From Bradyrhizobium erythrophlei (GTDB lineage: Bacteria; Pseudomonadota; Alphaproteobacteria; Rhizobiales; Xanthobacteraceae), in contig NZ_LT670849.1 in the NCBI RefSeq assembly GCF_900142985.1, positions 5,100,501-5,164,500 on the forward strand: a stretch of 64,000 nt of DNA. Direction: 5' to 3'. Positions 50,291 through 59,612 of this stretch are shown piece by piece. The translations under genes and the position numbers were made by a program. Numbering within the stretch: the first letter of the stretch is position 1; every line of letters starts with the position of its first letter. Below the pieces are notes generated by a model, which saw nothing but the letters and a program-made list of their open reading frames with translations, was not told the origin of the DNA and did no database searches.

Positions 50291-52429
50291 ATGAACCAGC
50301 ACGCCAAAATCGAGGCGCCGGCCGCGCGCGCCAAGATCGCCATCCGCCATTCGACCTGTCCGCACGATTGCCCGTCGGCCTGTGCACTCGATATCGAGGT
50401 GATCGATAACACCTCGATCGGCCGCGTCAGGGGTTCCAAGCTCCAGACCTACACGGCCGGCGTCGTCTGCGCCAAGGTCGCGCGCTACGCCGAGCGCATC
50501 CACCATCCGGACCGGCTGACCTATCCGATGTTCCGCGTCGGGCCGAAGGGCTCGGGCAAGTTTGCGCGGATCTCCTGGGACGATGCGCTGGACGAGATCG
50601 CCGGCCGTTTCGACGCCGCCGAGCGCGAGTTCGGCGCCGAATCCGTCTGGCCTTATTATTATGCCGGCACCATGGGGCTGGTGATGCGCGACGGCATCAA
50701 CCGCCTCGCCCATGTGAAGAAATATTCGCGCTTCTACGGGACGATCTGTTCGACCATTGCGCGCGTCGGTTTTGCCGCCGGCACCGGCAAGGTCGCCGGC
50801 GTCGATCCGCGCGAGATGGCTCAATCCGACTTCGTGGTGATCTGGGGCACCAATCCCGTGCACACCCAGGTCAACGTGATGACGCATGCGATGCGCGCGC
50901 GCAAGGAGCGCGGCGCCAAGATCGCGGCGATCGACGTTTATAACAACGATACGATGAAGCAGGCCGACATCCGGATCCTGGTCAGGCCAGGCACCGATGG
51001 CGCATTCGCCTGCGGCGTCATGCACGTCTTGTTCCGTGAGGGCTACGCCGATCGCGATTACATGGACAAGTACACCGATTTCCCGAACGAGCTCGAGGCG
51101 CATCTGAAGACGCGTACGCCGGAATGGGCGTCGGCGATCTCAGGCGTGCCGGTGGAAGAGATCGAGGCTTTTGCGCGCCTGGTCGGGCAAACCAAGCGGA
51201 CCTATTTCCGTCTCGGCTATGGCTTCACCCGCAGCCGTAACGGCGCGGCGCAAATGCATGCGGCGTTGTGTATTCCGGCCGTGACCGGCGCCTGGCAGCA
51301 CGAGGGCGGCGGCGCGTTCTTCAATAATGCGGCGCTCTGGAGATTCGACGAGTCCATCATCGAAGGGCACGACGCGATCGATTCCACGACGCGGCGGCTC
51401 GATCAGTCCAAGGTCGGACGCGTCCTCACCGGCGATCCGGCCGCGCTTTTCAACGGGCCGCCGGTCAAGGCGATGCTGATCCAGAACACCAATCCGATGA
51501 CGGTAGCGCCGGAGCAGGCGCTGGTGCGCCGCGGCTTCGCGCGCAAGGATCTGTTCGTCGCGGTGCACGAGCAGTTCATGACCGAGACCGCGCAGATGGC
51601 CGATATCGTTCTGCCGGCGACCATGTTCATGGAGCACGACGACCTCTATTACGGCGGCGGCCATCAGCACATTTCGGTCGGCGCCAAGTTGATCGAGCCT
51701 CCCGGCGAATGCCGCTCCAACCACCAGGTTTTGCAGGGGCTGGCGACGCGGCTGAAGATTTCGCATCCCGGTTTCGACATGTCGCCGCGCGAACTGATCG
51801 ACGCCACGTTGAAAAAGAGCGGCCATGGCGGCATTGAACAGCTCGAGCTCGACCTGTGGCGCGACCTCCAGCCGGATTTCCGCACCTCGCATTATCTCGA
51901 CGGCTTCGCGCACAAGGACGGCAAATTCCACTTCAAGGCGGATTGGGCGAACGTACCGCTCGCCAATGCCGGCATGATGGGGGCATGGGACAAGATGCCC
52001 GGACTGCCTGACCACTGGGCGGCGATCGAGGAGGCGGACGAGGCGCATCCGTTCCGGCTCGCGACCAGCCCGTCGCGCAGCTTCCTCAATACGAGCTTCA
52101 ACGAAACGCCGTCGTCGCAGGCCCGCGAAGGCGCGCCCAGCGTGATGATCCATCCCGACGATGCCGCAAGCTTCGGAATCGAGGACGGCGAGGCGGTCAC
52201 GCTCGGCAATCAGCGCGGTGAAACCTCCTTGATCGCCAGGCATTTCGACGGCGTGCAGCGCGGGGTGCTGATCGCGGAATCGATCCATCCCAACAAGGCC
52301 CATATCGGCGGTCGCGGCATCAATATGCTGACCGGCGCCGAAGCGGTGGCGCCCTTCGGCGGCGCTGCCTTCCACGACAACAAGGTCTGGATCAGGAAGG
52401 CCGAGACGGACGCGATTCCGACGCCGTGA
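50291..52429 (+). CDS. Molybdopterin oxidoreductase (formate dehydrogenase/DMSO reductase superfamily)
   Basis: This 712-residue protein has an N-terminal [4Fe-4S] motif CPHDCPSAC with the fourth cysteine in GVVCAKV, the bis-MGD domains (WGTNPVHTQVNVMTHAMRAR, IQNTNPMTV, HEQFMTETAQMADIVLPATM) and the C-terminal MGD-binding barrel (MIHPDDAASFGIEDGEAVTL). No twin-arginine signal is present, so it is cytoplasmic. ATG 50291 is chosen; the longer frame has no family sequence. The substrate is unknown, and no partner subunit is adjacent. Confidence 0.9.
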   Translation: MNQHAKIEAPAARAKIAIRHSTCPHDCPSACALDIEVIDNTSIGRVRGSKLQTYTAGVVCAKVARYAERIHHPDRLTYPMFRVGPKGSGKFARISWDDALDEIAGRFDAAEREFGAESVWPYYYAGTMGLVMRDGINRLAHVKKYSRFYGTICSTIARVGFAAGTGKVAGVDPREMAQSDFVVIWGTNPVHTQVNVMTHAMRARKERGAKIAAIDVYNNDTMKQADIRILVRPGTDGAFACGVMHVLFREGYADRDYMDKYTDFPNELEAHLKTRTPEWASAISGVPVEEIEAFARLVGQTKRTYFRLGYGFTRSRNGAAQMHAALCIPAVTGAWQHEGGGAFFNNAALWRFDESIIEGHDAIDSTTRRLDQSKVGRVLTGDPAALFNGPPVKAMLIQNTNPMTVAPEQALVRRGFARKDLFVAVHEQFMTETAQMADIVLPATMFMEHDDLYYGGGHQHISVGAKLIEPPGECRSNHQVLQGLATRLKISHPGFDMSPRELIDATLKKSGHGGIEQLELDLWRDLQPDFRTSHYLDGFAHKDGKFHFKADWANVPLANAGMMGAWDKMPGLPDHWAAIEEADEAHPFRLATSPSRSFLNTSFNETPSSQAREGAPSVMIHPDDAASFGIEDGEAVTLGNQRGETSLIARHFDGVQRGVLIAESIHPNKAHIGGRGINMLTGAEAVAPFGGAAFHDNKVWIRKAETDAIPTP

Positions 52430-52438
52430 CGCTCCTAT

Positions 52439-52459
52439 CCCTCCCCGCAAGGGGGAGGG
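52439..52459 (+). terminator. GC-rich hairpin after the molybdopterin oxidoreductase
   Basis: CCCTCCCC-GCAA-GGGGGAGGG forms a strong stem 9 bases after the stop codon. There is no T-run, so it may stabilise the mRNA end rather than terminate. Confidence 0.5.
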
Positions 52460-52522
52460 ATGTAGCGGCTAGCCCCTCGGCTATGCTCTATTGTCCGCCT
52501 GAAACGACAGGCGGAAACACCC

Positions 52523-53308
52523 ATGACCGACACATCAAGCGTATCAATCGACAAGCGCGGGCCCGCGCTCTGGATCACCATCAACCGGCCGGAGAAGCGC
52601 AACGCGATCAATGCCGACGTCATCGCCGGCATCGCGAAAGGCTACCGCGCCGCGCATGACGATCCGGCGATCCGCGCGATCGTGCTGACCGGGGCCGGAG
52701 AGAAGGCGTTCTGCGCCGGCGCGGATTTGCAGAATACCGGCGGAGCGTTTGCCGCGCAGGATTTTTCCAAACCCAATGTCGACTTCGCCGATCTGTTGCG
52801 GCTGTCGCAGAACGCGACCAAGCCGGCGATCGCGCGCGTCAACGGCGTCTGCATGGCCGGCGGCATGGGACTTCTCTGCATGACCGACATGGCGATATCG
52901 GCCGACAACGTCATCTTCGGCCTGCCGGAGGTGAAGGTCGGGGTATTTCCAATGCAGGTGTTGAGCCTGTTGCAATCGATCGCGCCGCGGCGGATCGTCA
53001 ACGAGTGGGCGATCACCGGCGAACCGTTCGATGCCAAAACGGCGCTGGCGGCTGGGCTTTTGAATCACGTGGTGCCGCCGGCCGAACTCGACGCCAAGGT
53101 AGACTGGCTGATCGGTCGCATCACGGACAAGTCGCCGACCGCGATCCGGCGCGGCAAATATGCCATGCGCGCGATTGCGTCGATGTCGTTCGACGAGGCG
53201 ATCGCCTATACCGAAACCCAGATCGCGCTGCTCGCGATGACCGAGGACGCCAAGGAAGGCCTCAAGGCCTTTGCCGAGAAACGCAAGCCGTCCTGGCCGG
53301 GGAAGTAG
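52523..53308 (+). CDS. Enoyl-CoA hydratase/isomerase family protein
   Basis: The 261-residue crotonase has LWITINRPEKRNAINAD, the oxyanion motifs GAGEKAFCAGADLQNT and GVCMAGGMGLLCMTDMAI, and PEVKVGVFPMQVL. Start ATG 52523 follows AGGCGG. It is only distantly like the crotonase at 8.5 kb and has no partner in b-oxidation beside it. A likely terminator lies 23 bases after the stop, but see the porin remnant there. Confidence 0.88.
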   Translation: MTDTSSVSIDKRGPALWITINRPEKRNAINADVIAGIAKGYRAAHDDPAIRAIVLTGAGEKAFCAGADLQNTGGAFAAQDFSKPNVDFADLLRLSQNATKPAIARVNGVCMAGGMGLLCMTDMAISADNVIFGLPEVKVGVFPMQVLSLLQSIAPRRIVNEWAITGEPFDAKTALAAGLLNHVVPPAELDAKVDWLIGRITDKSPTAIRRGKYAMRAIASMSFDEAIAYTETQIALLAMTEDAKEGLKAFAEKRKPSWPGK

Positions 53309-53330
53309 CAGCACAACCCAAGCCAAACGA

Positions 53331-53358
53331 AAATGCCGCCCCTCGAGGGGCGGCATTT
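53331..53358. terminator. Bidirectional-looking rho-independent terminator
   Basis: AAATGCCGCCCC-TCGA-GGGGCGGCATTT is a perfect palindrome with A/T flanks, working in either direction. It lies between the hydratase and the porin remnant, and was probably the terminator of the original porin gene as well. Confidence 0.75.
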
Positions 53359-53387
53359 GAAACGTAGTGTGACGAGTTCGGAGGAAC

Positions 53388-53523
53388 TCAGTATTTCGCG
53401 ACGAGCGGAGCGCCGCCGAAGTCAAACAGATAGTTGGCGCCGAACTTGAAGATCTGCTTGGTGGCGGAGGCATTTTCAGCGAAACCGCCCGGCAGCCTCT
53501 GAAGTACTGACCAGAGCGTCGAT
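53388..53523 (-). pseudogene. 3' remnant of an Omp31-like outer membrane b-barrel gene
   Basis: On the minus strand an open frame encodes FKFGANYLFDFGG followed by APLVAKY and a TGA at 53388-53390. This is the C-terminal strand pair of the Omp31-type porins that are abundant in bradyrhizobia, ending in the aromatic residue required for barrel insertion. Only about 40 codons are left and homology stops about 20 bases before the amidohydrolase stop codon. The fragment suggests a deletion or rearrangement at this point. Confidence 0.7.
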
Positions 53524-55215
53524 CTACTCGTACCCCGGCGCGCGATAGACCTCGCGGCCGCCGACCCAGGTCGAAAGCGCCTTCATGTCGCGGATCACTT
53601 CCGGCTTTGCAGTGAGGAAGTCGTCGGTGAGCATTGCGAAGTCGGCGAGCTTGCCGGATTCGATCGAGCCGCGCGTCTTTTCCTCGCCGATCAGCTTCGC
53701 ATAGTTCAGGGTGACGAGCTTCAAGAGCAGCGGCCGCGAGGCGATCTTCTGGTCGGCGCCGTAGACGCCATCCGAAATCGTGTCGCGGCTTGCCATGTGA
53801 TAGAGATTCCAGAACGGATTGAACGGCACCACCGGGCTGTCGGTGCCGCCGGCGACCAGCAGGCCGGCATCGAGATAGGTCTTCACCGGCGTCACTTCGC
53901 TCGCCGTCTCCCAGCCCCAGTATTTCTTCAGCACGGGTGCCGCGAGATAAAGGTGATCCTGCGCCGAGACCGCGACATCGAGCTCTTTCAATCGCGCGAC
54001 CTGTTCGGGCCGTGAGACGAAAGCGTGCTCGACCGACCAGCGCTTGCCCTTGATCGATGCATCCTTGTCGGCCGCCGCATAGCCGTCGAGCACTTCATCG
54101 AGCGCGGCATCGCCGACCGCGTGCGTAATGACGTGCCAGCCTTTGTTGTTCAGCTCGCGCACCACTTCGGTAAAGGCCGGCGGCGGCGACACCGTGAGGC
54201 CGGTAAACGTCCCGCCTTTGCCGTAGGGCTCGAGATACGGTTTCGAGAGGTGGCCGCCTTCGAAACCGCCATCGACCATCAGCTTGACGCCGTCGACCTT
54301 GACCCAGTCACTGCCTTCGCCCTGATGCGTGCCCCAGGCTTCCATCGCCTTGCGCGCGGCGTCTGCCGAGCGCAGCGAGAAGCCTGGCATATAGACGGTC
54401 CAGCGCAACGTCAGCTTGCCTTCCGCCTCCGCCTGCTTCATCAGCCGGTAGGCCGCGATCATGTCGCCCTTGTAGGACCCGGGAATGCGCAGCGCGGTCA
54501 TGCCGTAAGGCGCGACTGCCTTCTGGGTCGCGAGGATGTCGTCCATATTCACCGGCTTCGGGCGCGGCAGGCTCACCAGCGCTTTCGCCTCGTCGAACAA
54601 TTCGCCGGTCAGTTCGCCGGCCTCGTTGCGGCTGATCTGTCCGCCCGCCGGCACCGGCGTGTCGTTGGTGATGTTCCATTTCTTCAACGCGGTCGTGTTG
54701 AGAATGTATTCGTGGCCGCCGCGCACCAGCACCACCGGCTTGCCGGGCGAAGCCTGCTCGATCTCCACTGATGTCGGCAGGCGCTGCTCCTTCAATTGAG
54801 CCTCGTGCCAGTCGGAATTGGAGACGATTATGGTGTCCGCGGGCGCGCTTGCTGCCGCATTGGCGACAGTCGTAAGAAGTTCGCCAAGCGAGCGCACATG
54901 GCTGAGGTCCACGCCGGAGCCGCCGCCTTCGTTATGAAAGTGGTCGTCGGTGATCCCCGGCGACACGAAGCGTCCCTTGAGGTCGATCACCCTGGTTTGC
55001 GGGCCTATGAGGCGGCGCACGTCATCGTCGGACCCGGTGGCGACGAAGCGATCGTCCTTGATCGCAAAACCCTGCACCACATGGTCGCTGTCGTCGGCCG
55101 TAAACACCTTGCCGTTGACGAAAACGATATCGGCGGGGGCAGGGGTTTGGGCGAGAGCGTTTGTGGTGGCAAGGCCGAGGACAATGGCGATGGCGAGTTC
55201 CGTTGGTAGCTTCAT
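53524..55215 (-). CDS. Exported amidohydrolase family 3 protein (YtcJ-like)
   Basis: This 563-residue metal-dependent hydrolase has a signal peptide (KLPTELAIAIVLGLATTNALA) and the amidohydrolase-3 features: VNGKVFTADDSDHVVQGFAI, the DDHFHNEGG metal site in place of the classic HxH, GWHVITHAVGDAALDEVLDG with a metal histidine, EHAFVSRPEQVARLKEL and GTDSPVVPFNPF. It would cleave amides or formyl groups in the periplasm. ATG 55215 opens the signal. It is monocistronic, next to the porin remnant. Confidence 0.88.
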   Translation of the reverse strand: MKLPTELAIAIVLGLATTNALAQTPAPADIVFVNGKVFTADDSDHVVQGFAIKDDRFVATGSDDDVRRLIGPQTRVIDLKGRFVSPGITDDHFHNEGGGSGVDLSHVRSLGELLTTVANAAASAPADTIIVSNSDWHEAQLKEQRLPTSVEIEQASPGKPVVLVRGGHEYILNTTALKKWNITNDTPVPAGGQISRNEAGELTGELFDEAKALVSLPRPKPVNMDDILATQKAVAPYGMTALRIPGSYKGDMIAAYRLMKQAEAEGKLTLRWTVYMPGFSLRSADAARKAMEAWGTHQGEGSDWVKVDGVKLMVDGGFEGGHLSKPYLEPYGKGGTFTGLTVSPPPAFTEVVRELNNKGWHVITHAVGDAALDEVLDGYAAADKDASIKGKRWSVEHAFVSRPEQVARLKELDVAVSAQDHLYLAAPVLKKYWGWETASEVTPVKTYLDAGLLVAGGTDSPVVPFNPFWNLYHMASRDTISDGVYGADQKIASRPLLLKLVTLNYAKLIGEEKTRGSIESGKLADFAMLTDDFLTAKPEVIRDMKALSTWVGGREVYRAPGYE

Positions 55216-55617
55216 CGTATCTCTCTTTTTCTTGCTTGGCGGTCGATTGTACGATCGCGAAAACACGTCGATTGCTGCATGGGTTGCAGATTGCCTTTTC
55301 CAGTCTTTGCCGGCAAGCCGCCGTCACGAAGACGCAACGGGGCGTTCTTGCCACGCAAGTCGCGCCCGAGTCTTTTCAGGTGCCCCGGGAAGAGGGCGCA
55401 GGGAATGCCGGTGCTACAAGGAAATTCCGTCAAGGCGGACGCTGGGAGTGGTGAAGTGAAATTCTACTGGCGGCGGCCTTCAGGGTGACCAGTTCGCGAC
55501 CGTCCGGCAGCGAGATCGGGTCCTCGAAAGGTCGGCTCCAGCCATTCTTTGCCACGATATTTGCAACCAACCTCGCTCATCCCCGTTCTCCTTCTCGAAA
55601 CTGGAAGGAACCGAACA
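55216..55617. other. Intergenic region, no gene recognised
   Basis: About 400 bases between divergent genes. Several overlapping open frames are short, arginine-rich and inconsistent between strands, so I treat all of them as shadows. The segment must hold the promoters of the amidohydrolase gene (minus strand) and of the small secreted protein (plus strand). No operator, repeat or RNA was recognised. Confidence 0.5.
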
Positions 55618-55851
55618 ATGAAACTCAAAACAATCGTTCTCGCGACCACGTTCGTAGTCACAAATTCCCTCGCATTTGCGCAGCCGGCCCCGATTGGCAG
55701 TAGCGCGGACTTCGGAAACGGCGCGGTGATCAACCGCGGGCCGGTCAGGACGGTCGGCGAGGATATGGATTTTCGAACCAACCGATCCTGGTCTCCGCGA
55801 CTGGGGCACCCTCGGCATCATCGGCATCGACATGTCGCTTACCGGCATTAG
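55618..55851 (+). CDS. Small secreted protein, possibly frameshifted
   Basis: The 77-residue product begins with a clear signal peptide (KLKTIVLATTFVVTNSLAFA) after AAGGAACCGAACA. The mature part (QPAPIGSSADFGNGAVINRG) is plausible, but the C-terminus turns into a His/Arg-rich tail. In the adjacent frame the same DNA encodes RDWGTLGIIGI and a hydrophobic stretch ending in TGPRPPV before TGA, which looks more protein-like. A one- or two-base shift near 55780 may have broken the gene. Confidence 0.5.
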   Translation: MKLKTIVLATTFVVTNSLAFAQPAPIGSSADFGNGAVINRGPVRTVGEDMDFRTNRSWSPRLGHPRHHRHRHVAYRH

Positions 55852-56072
55852 CATGTTGGCAGGTCTCATGATGCGAACAGGTCCGCGCCCGCCCGTGTGA
55901 AGCGGATGAAGCTGCCGGACTCATGCAGCACGATCCAGCCCTCGCTATCGCGTGTTTGAACCCAGCGGCGTACTAAGCTGGCGTTCCCTTGATCTGGAAG
56001 AGGAACGGGCCGGTGATCCAGCGACTGGGCTCGACGAACTTTTTCATGCAGCGGGAATTGTCTGTTTTCGCT

Positions 56073-56459
56073 CTACTGTGGAACGCCCGGGACGGCGTAG
56101 TTGCGATATTTGGCGTACTTGTCGCCTACCTTCTTGAGCTCTTTGTACTCGGGGGAGTTTAGCCAAGTTTGTATTTGCTGGAGGTCGTCGAACACGAATA
56201 TGGCGACCCGAGATTTGGGCGGTTCGCCCACGAATGTTGTCGCATCTCCCGCCGCTATATAGCGGCCCCCGTTGGCTTTGATCATATCACGAGCTCGCCC
56301 CGCATATTCCTTGAGATAGCCCTGCACGTCGCTGATCTCGTTCTCAACGACGAAATAGACCGGCGGCTTGACTTGCGCGCCCACCCGCTGAACCGTGAAT
56401 GCGCCAAGCGCGAAGCTCGCCAGCATCAACGCGGTAGTCGTTACCAAAAGATGTTTCAT
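56073..56459 (-). CDS. Exported DUF1330 family protein
   Basis: This 128-residue protein has a signal peptide (LLVTTTALMLASFALGAFTV) and the DUF1330 fold of the dimeric a/b-barrel type: VYFVVENEISDVQGYLKEYA, GGRYIAAGDATTFVGEPP, VAIFVFDDLQQIQTWLNSPEY. DUF1330 proteins have no established reaction. The gene follows the winged-helix/TPR regulator by 50 bases on the same strand. ATG 56459 opens the signal; the upstream frame is not used. Confidence 0.82.
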   Translation of the reverse strand: MKHLLVTTTALMLASFALGAFTVQRVGAQVKPPVYFVVENEISDVQGYLKEYAGRARDMIKANGGRYIAAGDATTFVGEPPKSRVAIFVFDDLQQIQTWLNSPEYKELKKVGDKYAKYRNYAVPGVPQ

Positions 56460-56509
56460 CTCAACCTCCGTTGCACGAACGAGAATAGCGCCTTCCTCAG
56501 GCTGCGACC

Positions 56510-58081
56510 CTATTGCAAGCCGGCGCGACGGAAGCCTTCCAGATAATGTTCGCATTCCGCCTGATCGCGAATTGGCATATGCGTGGCTAGCCAGGAGAGT
56601 GAGATATTTGGCTGCGCGCGCCTGAGCTCAAGCAATGCGGCTTTAGCGACATCGTATTGACCAACCATCCCGGCAGCCGCCGTCAGCACCCGGTGGCCAC
56701 CGACAAAGTCGCTGCGCTGTCGGATAGCCTCGCGCGCAAGACGTGTCGCCTCATCATATTTGCGGCCGACAAAATGGGAATAAGCCGCGATGCCGCAAAA
56801 GATCGCAGAGCACGGATCGCGCGGAGACAGTTGCAGCGCGCGCTGTGCCGCAGCACAGCCTTCCTGCCAGCGCCCACAATACGACAACGTCAGGCCGTAG
56901 TAGCCTTGGGCCAGCGAGAAATTCGGATTTAGATCGAGCGACGATTCGAACTCCGCCAGCGAATCCTCGAAGCGCCGCCGGAATAGAAACACGCTCCCGA
57001 GCGCCAAGTGGGCCCAGGGATCCTCGCTGTCGGCCTGAATTGCGGCGAGGGCGGCGCGCTCGGCGATCTCCGCCACGCCAGCCATGTCCGCCCAACCCAT
57101 ATGGGCGCTAAAGGTATAACTCGTGGCAAGCACCCCAAGGGCCTGACCGTAGCCTGGATCGATCGCGATCGCCTTTTCCAGTAGCGCCTGTGCGACGACG
57201 TTGTCTTGGCGTGTAACGCGCCAGTAATGCGATAATGCCCGCATTACGAGGTCCCAGGCGTCTAGACTGTCGGGCGCCTTGCGCTGTGCACGGAAATTTT
57301 CCGCTGCATAAAGCTGCGGCTCGATCGCGGCGACGATAGCTTCGGTGATTTCGTCCTGCACGGCGAATACGTTTGCCAATTCGCGATCGTACTTTTCCGC
57401 CCAAAGATGACTGCCAGTTGCGACGTCGTTGAGCTGAGCTGTGATACGGACACGGTCGCCGCCTTTGCGAACGCTCCCCTCCAGGACATAGCCAACGCCG
57501 AGTTCGGCCCCGACCTGATTCATGTGGACCGCCTTTCCCTTGTATGTGAACGACGAGTTGCGCGCGATTACAAAGAACCAACGAAGCTTGGAAAGCGCGG
57601 TGATGATGTCTTCGCTGATCCCGTCGGAAAAATACTCCTGTTCTGGATCGCCACTCATATTTGTAAAGGGAAGTACAGCTATGGCAGGACGTTCATGCAG
57701 TGCAATCGGTCGCCACGGTTCGCGGCCTTCCAAGGCAGCGCTGCCGACATCGGCATTGTCCGCACCCGCGTCGCTCATTTGAACGCTGCCAACAAAGCGG
57801 AAGCCTTTGCGTGCGACGGTGCGGATTAGTTTCTGATCCTCGCCACTATCGCCAATTGCCCTGCGAGCCGCGTTGATGCGGCTGGTGAGTGTCGAATCCG
57901 ACACCACGCGTCCAGCCCAGACCGAGGCGAAAAGATCGTCTTTGCTGACGACGCGGTCCCGGTGAGTGAGCAGATGAATCAAGAGGTCGAACACCTGAGG
58001 CTCGACCGCAACAAGCTCATACCCCCGACGCAATTCTCGTCGTTCAGCGTTAAGTACATGATTTTCAAATATAAATTGCAA
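56510..58081 (-). CDS. Winged-helix DNA-binding protein with TolB-like and TPR regions
   Basis: The 523-residue protein has an N-terminal OmpR/CadC-type winged helix (LRRGYELVAVEPQVFDLLIH, VWAGRVVSDSTLTSRINAAR, IRTVARKGFRFVG), a middle region (RPAIAVLPFTNMSGDPEQEY, GYVLEGSVRKGGDRVRITAQ) seen in adenylate-cyclase-like regulators, and TPR repeats up to the C-terminus. There is no cyclase domain or membrane segment. The start at 58081 is TTG, preceding the usual FIFENHVLNAERREL. It is divergent from the thiol methyltransferase-like gene and upstream of the DUF1330 gene, and may control either. Confidence 0.85.
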   Translation of the reverse strand: MQFIFENHVLNAERRELRRGYELVAVEPQVFDLLIHLLTHRDRVVSKDDLFASVWAGRVVSDSTLTSRINAARRAIGDSGEDQKLIRTVARKGFRFVGSVQMSDAGADNADVGSAALEGREPWRPIALHERPAIAVLPFTNMSGDPEQEYFSDGISEDIITALSKLRWFFVIARNSSFTYKGKAVHMNQVGAELGVGYVLEGSVRKGGDRVRITAQLNDVATGSHLWAEKYDRELANVFAVQDEITEAIVAAIEPQLYAAENFRAQRKAPDSLDAWDLVMRALSHYWRVTRQDNVVAQALLEKAIAIDPGYGQALGVLATSYTFSAHMGWADMAGVAEIAERAALAAIQADSEDPWAHLALGSVFLFRRRFEDSLAEFESSLDLNPNFSLAQGYYGLTLSYCGRWQEGCAAAQRALQLSPRDPCSAIFCGIAAYSHFVGRKYDEATRLAREAIRQRSDFVGGHRVLTAAAGMVGQYDVAKAALLELRRAQPNISLSWLATHMPIRDQAECEHYLEGFRRAGLQ

Positions 58082-58249
58082 CGAATGGCTCCGGATCTCG
58101 TGAATCTCCCGATGCTCTCAGGCGATAATCAGGCCCTTCTAATCGACAAATCAACGTCTCCGCAAAGTCACGGGACTTGTCCTGGGGCAGCGTCGGGAGC
58201 CCGCGAATTCCAATCGCGATAACCGCGCTCTGACCTGAGGAGAGAGACT

Positions 58250-59026
58250 ATGACCCAAATCCCGGCCATCGGCGAAGATATTAAGGGTACTCGCATCGCG
58301 AGAACTGTAGCGTTTGCTTACGGGGTTATGTCCTACGCCATATTCTTTGTGACCTTCCTGTACGCCATAGGCTTCGTATTGGACCTGGCGGTGCCCAAGG
58401 CGATCGATTCCGGCCCTGTCGGGCCGACGGTTGAATCGATCATCGTGAACCTGCTCTTGATGTCATTGTTCGCCGTGCAACACAGCGTGATGGCGCGCAA
58501 GCAATTCAAGAACTGGTGGACACAATATGTACCAAAGTCGGTCGAACGCAGTACTTATGTGCTGTTTGCCAGCCTCGCGCTCGTCCTGCTGTTTTGGCTG
58601 TGGCGTCCAATCCCGAACGTGGTCTGGCAGGTCGCCGACCCGCAGATCTCAATGGCAGTCATTGGCCTGTCATTACTCGGCTGGTTCGTAGTTTTGACGA
58701 GCACCTTCCTCATCAACCATTTCGAGTTGTTCGGGCTGCATCAGGTTGCCAGTAACCTGACCGGCCATCCAATGCCGGTGCCGCGTTTCCGCACACCGCT
58801 CTACTACAAATTTGTGCGGCATCCCATCTATCTTGGATTCATCATCGCGTTTTGGTCGGCCCCCACCATGAGCCTTGGACACTTGCTTTTTGCCGCCGTG
58901 ACCACGGCATACATCTTTGTTGGGATCCTGCTGGAGGAGCGCGACTTAATCGAGACGTTCGGAGACGACTATCGCCGCTATAAGCAGCAGGTCTCTATGG
59001 TGTTGCCCTGGCGCAAGTCGGCCTGA
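58250..59026 (+). CDS. mddA: Methanethiol S-methyltransferase-like membrane protein (MddA/NnrU type)
   Basis: The 258-residue protein has about six membrane segments and the motifs of MddA, which methylates methanethiol to dimethyl sulfide: [31 protein letters not shown], and the C-terminal SAM-binding stretch [18 protein letters not shown] with [18 protein letters not shown]. The start at ATG 58250 follows GAGGAGAGAGACT. MddA is known from soil bacteria including Bradyrhizobium. The symbol rests on overall pattern and should be confirmed, since NnrU proteins look alike. Confidence 0.72.
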   Translation: MTQIPAIGEDIKGTRIARTVAFAYGVMSYAIFFVTFLYAIGFVLDLAVPKAIDSGPVGPTVESIIVNLLLMSLFAVQHSVMARKQFKNWWTQYVPKSVERSTYVLFASLALVLLFWLWRPIPNVVWQVADPQISMAVIGLSLLGWFVVLTSTFLINHFELFGLHQVASNLTGHPMPVPRFRTPLYYKFVRHPIYLGFIIAFWSAPTMSLGHLLFAAVTTAYIFVGILLEERDLIETFGDDYRRYKQQVSMVLPWRKSA

Positions 59027-59180
59027 TCGACCGGGGATACCTGACTGGATGCCCATATTTTTGCGATTTCGGATTATCGGAAATCGGCTAGTTCTTGGGG
59101 CTGGGGATAGGTGATCTACAGCCATTCGTGGATGTCCGGCGCCATCCACGGACAATCGGTGGTCAAATTCCGTGTCGGAA

Positions 59181-59196
59181 TGTGAGCACCGTCACA
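59181..59196. promoter_or_regulatory. CRP-type binding site TGTGA-N6-TCACA
   Basis: TGTGAGCACCGTCACA has the same perfect arms as the site at 21854. Its centre is about 66 bases before the ATG of the small membrane protein at 59255. Confidence 0.6.
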
Positions 59197-59254
59197 TCGG
59201 TCTAACCACAAAGGAGCTATTCACCTAACAGGGCGCGTGCTGTTGGTGAGCGTT

Positions 59255-59455
59255 ATGAAGATCAAGTTCGATTTAGCGACCGCGATCAGCGCAGTTTGCG
59301 TGGCCGCGTATGCTGCGATCGCCCTCGCGTGCACGGCCTACTATTTTGGGCTATCCCCTCAAGAAATTCGCAGCGTGGCGGGGTCAATTGCAGTCATCGT
59401 TGCCGTGCTGATCGCCATCGATTTCTTCGGCAAGAAGCTGGGTAAGGCGAAATAG
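59255..59455 (+). CDS. Small two-pass membrane protein, hypothetical
   Basis: This 66-residue protein has two hydrophobic segments (ISAVCVAAYAAIALACTAYY and GSIAVIVAVLIAIDFF) and a lysine-rich tail (GKKLGKAK), consistent with a hairpin in the inner membrane. The chosen start is ATG 59255. A perfect CRP-type site lies upstream. No family recognised. Confidence 0.65.
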   Translation: MKIKFDLATAISAVCVAAYAAIALACTAYYFGLSPQEIRSVAGSIAVIVAVLIAIDFFGKKLGKAK

Positions 59456-59612
59456 CACCCGTCTGCTAGTGCGCTACTTCTAGCCTATGTCAGCGGCGGA
59501 AGACCGCTACACGGTAGTCGGATAAGTGATGAAAGCGTTCCACAAGCTCGGCTGTTTATTTTGGGAACGGGCCCCGATAACCAAGTGTTGTCGCAGCATG
59601 GAGGATATTGCC

